Shown: one piece after another, positions 52,831-56,938 of the stretch
Layout: the number at the start of each line of letters is the position of its first letter
Numbering within the stretch: the stretch's first letter is position 1
Source: Pseudomonadota bacterium
Lineage (GTDB): Bacteria; Pseudomonadota; Alphaproteobacteria; Caulobacterales; Caulobacteraceae
Direction: 5' to 3'
Assembly (NCBI GenBank): GCA_019348195.1
Contig: JAHWJX010000007.1
Location: 1-56,938, forward strand
Length of the DNA stretch: 56,938 nucleotides
Notes under the pieces: model-generated
Databases searched by the model: none
The model's input: the letters and a program-made list of their open reading frames with translations, nothing else
Told to the model about the DNA's origin: nothing
Program-made: the position numbers and the translations under genes

Positions 52831-52934
52831 CCGCTCATCCCCGCGGAAGCGGGGACGCAGGCTTTTCTCAGCCGGATCGGGCTCGTGTCCGACGAGCAAA
52901 AACACCTGGGTCCCCGCTTTTGCGGGAATGAGCG
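52831..52934. repeat. REP-like element pair between the two metH genes
   Basis: Two palindromes stand in inverted orientation. The left is CCCCGC-GGAA-GCGGGG (52839-52854). The right is CCCGC-TTTT-GCGGG (52913-52926), with flanks (CTCATCC on the left, GAATGAG on the right) that match each other as an inverted repeat. A third small hairpin, CTCGT-GTCCG-ACGAG (52891-52905), lies between them. This is the layout of a bacterial interspersed mosaic element. It fills most of the 133-base gap between the two halves of methionine synthase and could tune the ratio of the two messages. Confidence 0.75.
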
Positions 52935-52949
52935 GAAGGCGGGGGACCA

Positions 52950-54011
52950 TCAAACCAGCTCGAAGGCTTCCAGCCCGCTCAAGCGCAGCGCCTTGCCGCG
53001 CTGCGACACCCGCCGCGGCGCCTTGCCCTCGACCGCCCGCGCAATGGCGCGAATGTGGTCCGGCGTCGTGCCGCAGCACCCGCCCAGGATGTTGACCAAA
53101 CCGCTGTCCGCCCACTCGCGGAGAAAGCCCGCCGTCTCGCCCGGACCTTCGTCATAGGCGCCCATCTCATTGGGCAGCCCCGCGTTCGGATAGGCCGCGA
53201 CCAGCGTGTCCGCCACCCGCGCCAGCTCCGCCAGGTGCGGCCGCATCAGCTCGGCCCCCAGTGCGCAATTCAGTCCCACCGCGAACGGCCGGGCGTGCTT
53301 CACCGAGTTCCAGAAGGCCTCCACCGTTTGTCCGGACAGCGTGCGTCCCGAGCGGTCAGTGATGGTTCCGCTGATCCACAGCGGCAAGGGCTCATAGCCC
53401 TCGTCCTCGAGGTCCAGGATGGCCTTTACCGCCGCCTTGGCGTTCAGCGTGTCGAAAATGGTCTCGACCAGGAACAGGTCCACCCCGCCCTCGTGCAGCG
53501 CCCGCGCCTGCTCCTGATAGGCGCCGTACATCTCGTCCCAGCTCACCGCCCGCGCGCCGGGATCGTTCACGTCCGGGCTGAGGGACAGCGTCCGGTTGGT
53601 GGGCCCGATCGCGCCGGCGACGAACCGGGGCTTGCCGGGCTCCCTGGCCGTCCAGCGGTCCGCCACCTCCCGCGCGATCCGGGCGCCTTTGAGGTTCAGG
53701 TCGCGCACGGCGCCTTCCAGCCCGTAATCGGCCATGCCGATCCGTGTGGAGGAGAAGGTGTTCGTCTCGCTGATGTCGGCGCCGGCGGCGAAGTACTGGT
53801 CGTGAAGATCCGCCACGGCTTCGGGCCGGCTTAGGATCAGGATGTCGTTGTTGCCCTTCTGCGGCAGCGGATGCTCAGCGAACCGCTCCCCCCGGAACTG
53901 CGCCTCAGACAGCTCCAGCCGCTGGATCATCACGCCCCAAGCGCCGTCCAGCATCAGGATGCGTTCATCCGCCGCCGCCTTCAGAGCCGCGATCCGTTCG
54001 GTCCTGTTCAT
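52950..54011 (-). CDS. Methionine synthase, homocysteine-binding polypeptide
   Basis: The product is 353 residues and forms the N-terminal module of MetH alone. The zinc ligands that activate homocysteine are Cys249 in GLNCALG and Cys312-Cys313 in [10 protein letters not shown]. It has the N-terminal [12 protein letters not shown] and [16 protein letters not shown] segments of the homocysteine methyltransferase barrel. It must act with the 884-residue polypeptide encoded next. Its start overlaps the metF stop by four bases, so the operon order is regulator, metF, this gene, metH. Confidence 0.94.
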   Translation of the reverse strand: MNRTERIAALKAAADERILMLDGAWGVMIQRLELSEAQFRGERFAEHPLPQKGNNDILILSRPEAVADLHDQYFAAGADISETNTFSSTRIGMADYGLEGAVRDLNLKGARIAREVADRWTAREPGKPRFVAGAIGPTNRTLSLSPDVNDPGARAVSWDEMYGAYQEQARALHEGGVDLFLVETIFDTLNAKAAVKAILDLEDEGYEPLPLWISGTITDRSGRTLSGQTVEAFWNSVKHARPFAVGLNCALGAELMRPHLAELARVADTLVAAYPNAGLPNEMGAYDEGPGETAGFLREWADSGLVNILGGCCGTTPDHIRAIARAVEGKAPRRVSQRGKALRLSGLEAFELV

Positions 54012-54961
54012 GCAGCCACCTCCTCAACAGCCGCCTGAGGCGCCGCCTCGCGGACGCCCAGCACGCGGCAGATGGCGTAAACCAGGTCCGCCCGGTTCAG
54101 GGTGTAGAAGTGGAAGTCGCGGTAGCCCTCCTCCTCCAGCCGTGCGCACATCTCAGCCGCGACGGCGCCCGCGATCAGCCGCCGCGTCTCCGGATCGGCG
54201 TCCAGCCCGTCGAACAGATTGGCCAGCCAGCCGGGCACGCGCGTGTTGCAGGCGCCCGCCATCCGCACCAGCCCCTTGTAGTTCGTCACCGGCATGATCC
54301 CCGGCACGATGGGCACCTGGATCCCCGCCGCCCGAACCCGGTCGGCGAAGCGCAAAAAGGCGTCCACGTCGAAGAAGAACTGGGTCAGCGCCCGCGTCGC
54401 GCCCGCGTCCACCTTGGCCTTGAACACCTCGATGTCGTGTTCGAGCGACGGGCTCTCCGGGTGCTTCTCCGGATACAGCCCGACCGAGACCTCGAAGCCC
54501 GGCTGACGCCGCTTGATCGCCGCCGTGAGCTCGGTCGCATTGGCGTATTCGTGGGCCCCGGGACGGTAAGCAGCCCCCATCCCTTCCGGCGGATCGCCCC
54601 GCAGCGCCACGATGTGCCGCACCCCCATGGCCCAATACTCGTCGACCACGGCGTCCACCTCCGCCCGGGTGGCGCCGACGCAGGTCAGGTGCGCCGCAGG
54701 GGCCAGCCCCGTTTCCGCCAGTATCCGGCCGATGGTCCGGTGCGTCCGCTCGCGCGTGGACCCGCCCGCCCCATAGGTCACCGACACGAACCGTGGCGCC
54801 AGGGGCTCCAGTCGCCGGATCGACGTCCACAGGCCGGCCTCGGATTCGTCCGTCTTGGGCGGGAAGAATTCGAAGGACACGTTCAGCCGCTTGGCCCCGC
54901 GGCCGCCGGCGCGGGCCACCGGCCCCAGCACCCGTTCGGAGACCGGCGTGATCACGCTCAT
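54008..54961 (-). CDS. metF: Methylenetetrahydrofolate reductase
   Basis: The product is 317 residues from ATG 54961, overlapping the regulator gene by four bases. MetF is an FAD enzyme that reduces 5,10-methylene- to 5-methyl-tetrahydrofolate, the methyl donor for MetH. Seen are [12 protein letters not shown] (catalytic Glu), [51 protein letters not shown] and [12 protein letters not shown]. An unrelated 200-codon in-frame stretch upstream lies inside the regulator gene and was excluded. Confidence 0.95.
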   Translation of the reverse strand: MSVITPVSERVLGPVARAGGRGAKRLNVSFEFFPPKTDESEAGLWTSIRRLEPLAPRFVSVTYGAGGSTRERTHRTIGRILAETGLAPAAHLTCVGATRAEVDAVVDEYWAMGVRHIVALRGDPPEGMGAAYRPGAHEYANATELTAAIKRRQPGFEVSVGLYPEKHPESPSLEHDIEVFKAKVDAGATRALTQFFFDVDAFLRFADRVRAAGIQVPIVPGIMPVTNYKGLVRMAGACNTRVPGWLANLFDGLDADPETRRLIAGAVAAEMCARLEEEGYRDFHFYTLNRADLVYAICRVLGVREAAPQAAVEEVAA

Positions 54962-55923
54962 GCGGCGACCCTTTGCTGAATGTGCGGACGGCGGGCGCAC
55001 CAAACCTTGACCGTCAGCCCTTCGCTCCGCGCCGGCGGCAGGGTGGTCACGCTGACCTCGGCCAGACCCGCATCGGCGGTCCAGCGCGCGATCTCCTCGT
55101 CCGTGAAGCCCAACCGACGGTGCTGATGCGCCTCGCGCAGATGTTCGAGTTCGTGCGGTGCGAAATCCACCACCAGCAGCCGACCGCCCGGCGCAACCAG
55201 CCGTCCCGCCTCCGCCACCGCCGCCGCGGGCTCGCCCAGGTAGTGCAGCACCTGATGCACCACGACCAGATCCGCGGCTCCCCCGGGCAGCCCCGTCGCG
55301 AGAATGTCGCCGTGGCGCAGTTCGCATCGCTCCAGCCCGGTCGTCTCCGCCCGCGCGACATTGAGCATCTGGTGCGACAGGTCGAGGCCCAGCGACCGCC
55401 GCGCCTGGGGCGCAAGCAGCCGCAGCATCCGCCCCGTCCCGGTGCCGAGGTCGATCAGCCGCTCGAAGGGTCCCGGCCCCGCGGCCCCCGAGATGGCCCG
55501 CTCCACCTCCGCCTCGTCGGTCTGGAGGGAGCGGAGGTGGTCCCACTGCTCGGCGTTGCGCGCGAAATAGGCCGCCGCCGCCGTGCGGCGACCCCGCTGC
55601 ACGCTTTCCAGCTGCTCGCTGTCGGCCCGCAGCGCCTCGTCGGTCAGGTCCAAGGCGCCCAGCACCGCCTGCACCAGGGCCGCCCCGGGCCCCTCGGTCG
55701 CCAGGCGATAGAAGACCCAGGACCCATCCGGGAAGCGCTCCACCAGACCCGCTTCGGCCAGAAGCCGGAGATGGCGCGACACCCGCGGCTGGCTCTGGCC
55801 CAGGATCCGCCCCAACTCCAAGACCGCCAGCTCCTCGCGCGCCAACAGCGCGAGAATGCGCAGGCGCGTCGGCTCGCCCGCCGCGCTCGCCCCCTCCACC
55901 GCCTGTCGCACCGACCAGCTCAT
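54958..55923 (-). CDS. ArsR-family regulator fused to a SAM-dependent methyltransferase
   Basis: The product is 321 residues from ATG 55923. The first 95 residues are an ArsR/SmtB winged helix (GEPTRLRILALLAREELAV, LGQSQPRVSRHLRLLAEAGLV, then DGSWVFYRLA). The rest (about 150-270) is a class I methyltransferase with motif I LIDLGTGTGRMLRLL, DLSHQMLNVARAE and a VVHQVLHYL block. No metal-binding Cys pattern is present. As head of the metF-metH operon it probably represses these genes and senses S-adenosylmethionine or S-adenosylhomocysteine, as known for SahR-type ArsR regulators of methionine genes. Whether the methyltransferase domain is a sensor or an active enzyme is open. Confidence 0.85.
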   Translation of the reverse strand: MSWSVRQAVEGASAAGEPTRLRILALLAREELAVLELGRILGQSQPRVSRHLRLLAEAGLVERFPDGSWVFYRLATEGPGAALVQAVLGALDLTDEALRADSEQLESVQRGRRTAAAAYFARNAEQWDHLRSLQTDEAEVERAISGAAGPGPFERLIDLGTGTGRMLRLLAPQARRSLGLDLSHQMLNVARAETTGLERCELRHGDILATGLPGGAADLVVVHQVLHYLGEPAAAVAEAGRLVAPGGRLLVVDFAPHELEHLREAHQHRRLGFTDEEIARWTADAGLAEVSVTTLPPARSEGLTVKVWCARRPHIQQRVAA

Positions 55924-55929
55924 GAGGGA

Positions 55930-55958
55930 TATAAAGATATCTTTATGTCTCCTGTAAA
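55930..55958 (-). promoter_or_regulatory. Possible sigma-70-type promoter giving a leaderless message
   Basis: On the minus strand TTTACA (55958-55953) and TTTATA (55935-55930) are 17 bases apart and could act as -35 and -10 elements. Transcription would then start at or next to the A of the start codon (55923), which means a leaderless mRNA, a type frequent in Caulobacterales. The operator palindrome overlaps the spacer and -10, fitting repression by occlusion. The -10 match is only partial. Confidence 0.4.
55931..55946 (-). promoter_or_regulatory. Palindromic operator of the ArsR-metF-metH operon
   Basis: The 16-base sequence ATAAAGATATCTTTAT is a perfect palindrome and stands out by its low GC in a GC-rich window. 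It lies seven bases before the ArsR-methyltransferase start codon. Dimeric ArsR proteins bind such sites, so autoregulation of the whole methionine operon is the simplest reading. Confidence 0.75.
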
Positions 55959-56086
55959 GCGGGAAGTCGCCGCACCCGCTCATTCCGCTCCCGTTCATCC
56001 CGGACCGGCGATTGAAAGTCCGAACTCCACACCGACATCCTTGCTTCCGCGCAGGTCACCCGCCCGCGGCTCCGACCGGAGATTCC

Positions 56087-56722
56087 ATGACTTCCTTGCG
56101 CTCCCTGACTTTCGCGCTCGTTCTGGCTGCAGCCCCCGCCGGCATGGCCTTGCTCGCGCCGGTGGAGGCGCAGGCTCAGCGTGCGCGCGAGGCCTCGGCC
56201 GAGGCCTTCATCCAGACCCAGGCCCAGCGTGCGATCGGCATTCTCGCCGACCGCAACCTGTCGCGCCCGCAAAAGGCCGCTCAGTTCCGCACCTTCATCG
56301 ATCAGGCCGCCGATGTGCCGCGCATCACCACCTTTGTGCTCGGAAAATACGCTCGCACCGCCTCCCCGGCTCAGCGCGCCCAGTTCGCCCAGGTGTTCCG
56401 CGCCTACGCCACCAGCGTCTATGAGAGGCGCCTGGGCGAATATGGCGGCGAACGCGTCCAGGTCACCGGCTCGGCCATCCGCCGGCCGGGCGATGTGGTC
56501 GTTGCGACCCTGATCAGCGGCGGCCGCCTGTCCCGCCCCGAAACCGTCCGGTGGCGCGTGGTGCGTTCGGGCTCCAGCTGGCGCGTGGTCGATGTGGAGG
56601 TACGCGGGGTTTATCTGGCGGTCACCCAACAGGCCGACTTCACCTCCACCCTGGACAACGCCGGCGGCGACCTGAACGTCCTCATCAACCAGCTCCGTCG
56701 GCAAACCGCCGCGCGTCGCTGA
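56087..56722 (+). CDS. mlaC: MlaC-type phospholipid-binding periplasmic protein
   Basis: The product is 211 residues from ATG 56087 with a signal peptide (LTFALVLAAAPAGMALLAPVEAQA). It belongs to the Ttg2D/MlaC family: long helices with AIGILADRNLSRPQKAAQFRTFIDQAADVPRITTFVLGKY seen in parts, the FAQVFRAYATSVYERRLGEY block, then a beta sheet with WRVVRSGSSWRVVDVEVRGVYLAVTQQADF. MlaC ferries phospholipids between the outer-membrane MlaA and the inner-membrane MlaFEDB complex. The next gene on the strand starts like a lipoprotein, as expected for MlaA. It is divergent from the methionine operon across 163 bases. Confidence 0.9.
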   Translation: MTSLRSLTFALVLAAAPAGMALLAPVEAQAQRAREASAEAFIQTQAQRAIGILADRNLSRPQKAAQFRTFIDQAADVPRITTFVLGKYARTASPAQRAQFAQVFRAYATSVYERRLGEYGGERVQVTGSAIRRPGDVVVATLISGGRLSRPETVRWRVVRSGSSWRVVDVEVRGVYLAVTQQADFTSTLDNAGGDLNVLINQLRRQTAARR

Positions 56723-56804
56723 CGCGTGCAAGGAGGCTGACCGTCTTTCCGCAACCGCTCTTCCCAGCGGGAGCCGGGATCCACCGCGCCGGCCCTACGC
56801 TCAT

Positions 56805-56844
56805 CCGAAAGCCGCCCTTCCCTGCCCTGTGCGTCGGCTTTCGG
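56805..56844. repeat. Hairpin in the mlaC downstream gap
   Basis: CCGAAAGCCG (56805-56814) and CGGCTTTCGG (56835-56844) form a perfect 10-base stem with a 20-base loop. It lies between mlaC and the following lipoprotein gene on the same strand, so it may be a partial terminator or an mRNA-stabilising structure rather than an operon end. The long loop makes a strong terminator unlikely. Confidence 0.45.
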
Positions 56845-56864
56845 CTGGAAGACCGGGCGGAGGG

Positions 56865-56938
56865 GTGAACCTGCCTGGCCCTGCTCCCGTTCTGCTCCTC
56901 GCTCTCACCGCTTGCGTCACCCTCGCAAGCGCACCGCT
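56865..56938 (+). CDS. Start of a lipoprotein gene, possibly mlaA (truncated by window end)
   Basis: Only 24 codons are visible, from GTG 56865. They encode a signal peptide with a lipobox-like end (VLLLALTAC), as in outer-membrane lipoproteins. Following mlaC, the most likely identity is MlaA (VacJ), the outer-membrane partner of MlaC, but no MlaA domain sequence is inside the window. The GGAGG before the GTG is very close to it, so a different start just outside the visible pattern cannot be excluded. Confidence 0.45.
   Translation, partial: MNLPGPAPVLLLALTACVTLASAP

Noticed and set aside
52817-53115. Frames through the gap between the metH genes, reading peptides such as FRGDE
   Set aside because: These are translations of the REP-like element, not genes.
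55924-56086. SAM, SAH or cobalamin riboswitch ahead of the methionine operon
   Set aside because: The gap is short, shows no conserved riboswitch core and the start codon lies directly behind a palindrome, so protein control is the better reading.

Overview
The window looks like chromosome of a Caulobacterales alphaproteobacterium (Caulobacter/Phenylobacterium type). GC content is very high. The division and cell-wall (dcw) cluster is long and ordered. The transhydrogenase has three subunits beside a small aa3-oxidase subunit IV protein, and methionine synthase is split in two. The relatedness is inferred from gene content; no search was run. Almost everything is core metabolism or housekeeping. 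I see no tRNA, CRISPR array, insertion sequence or prophage, and no gene-free gap longer than 300 bases. The larger gaps are 4758-4947, 18614-18827, 25123-25340, 46892-47109 and 49361-49549; 25123-25340 and 49361-49549 show nothing I can name.

Layout. 1-2991 (-): branched-chain 2-oxoacid dehydrogenase E1 alpha, E1 beta and the start of E2. 3108-4757 (+): pirin and a glutathione transferase. 4948-6469 (-): a thiolase and a 72-residue DUF2188-like gene, separated by a nested RNA-hairpin region. 6612-8167 (+): a CHASE sensor kinase whose frame is broken. 8259-10832 (-): a lysozyme-inhibitor-like lipoprotein, mnmA and a WYL regulator, the last divergent from two small unknown genes (10932-11431). 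11505-15315 (-): an unknown gene, the transhydrogenase operon and an oxidase subunit IV homologue. 15418-18613 (-): an ABC1 kinase and oligoendopeptidase F. 18828-21705 (+): a sigma-54 response regulator and an exported amidohydrolase. 21757-25122 (-): an isoprenylcysteine-methyltransferase-like protein, a type III polyketide synthase and an RTX protein. 25341-29389: ettA (-) and a dipeptidyl-peptidase IV family lipoprotein (+).

29520-46891 (-) is the dcw cluster, in transcription order mraZ, rsmH, ftsL, ftsI, murE, murF, mraY, murD, ftsW, murG, murC, a GFA-family gene, murB, ddl, ftsQ, ftsA. Most joints overlap by a few bases, so the genes are probably translationally coupled. They make lipid II, flip or polymerise it at the septum and tether the division ring. 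ftsZ does not follow ftsA. Upstream lie rnpB (RNase P RNA, absent from any protein-based view) and an AmpD-type amidase. 48280-50110 holds three less-known genes. 50162-55923 (-) is a methionine operon: an ArsR-methyltransferase fusion, metF and the two halves of metH, with a 16-base perfect palindrome at the promoter of the regulator. 56087-56938 (+) begins an outer-membrane lipid transport gene pair (mlaC and a truncated lipoprotein gene).

The points most worth a second look are the hairpin array that buries the ribosome-binding site of the DUF2188-like gene, the kinase frame break lying exactly on a GGGCCCT heptamer, the ArsR-methyltransferase and its operator, the WYL regulator with two small unknown genes, the two-tier repeat structure of the RTX protein, and the missing ftsZ.
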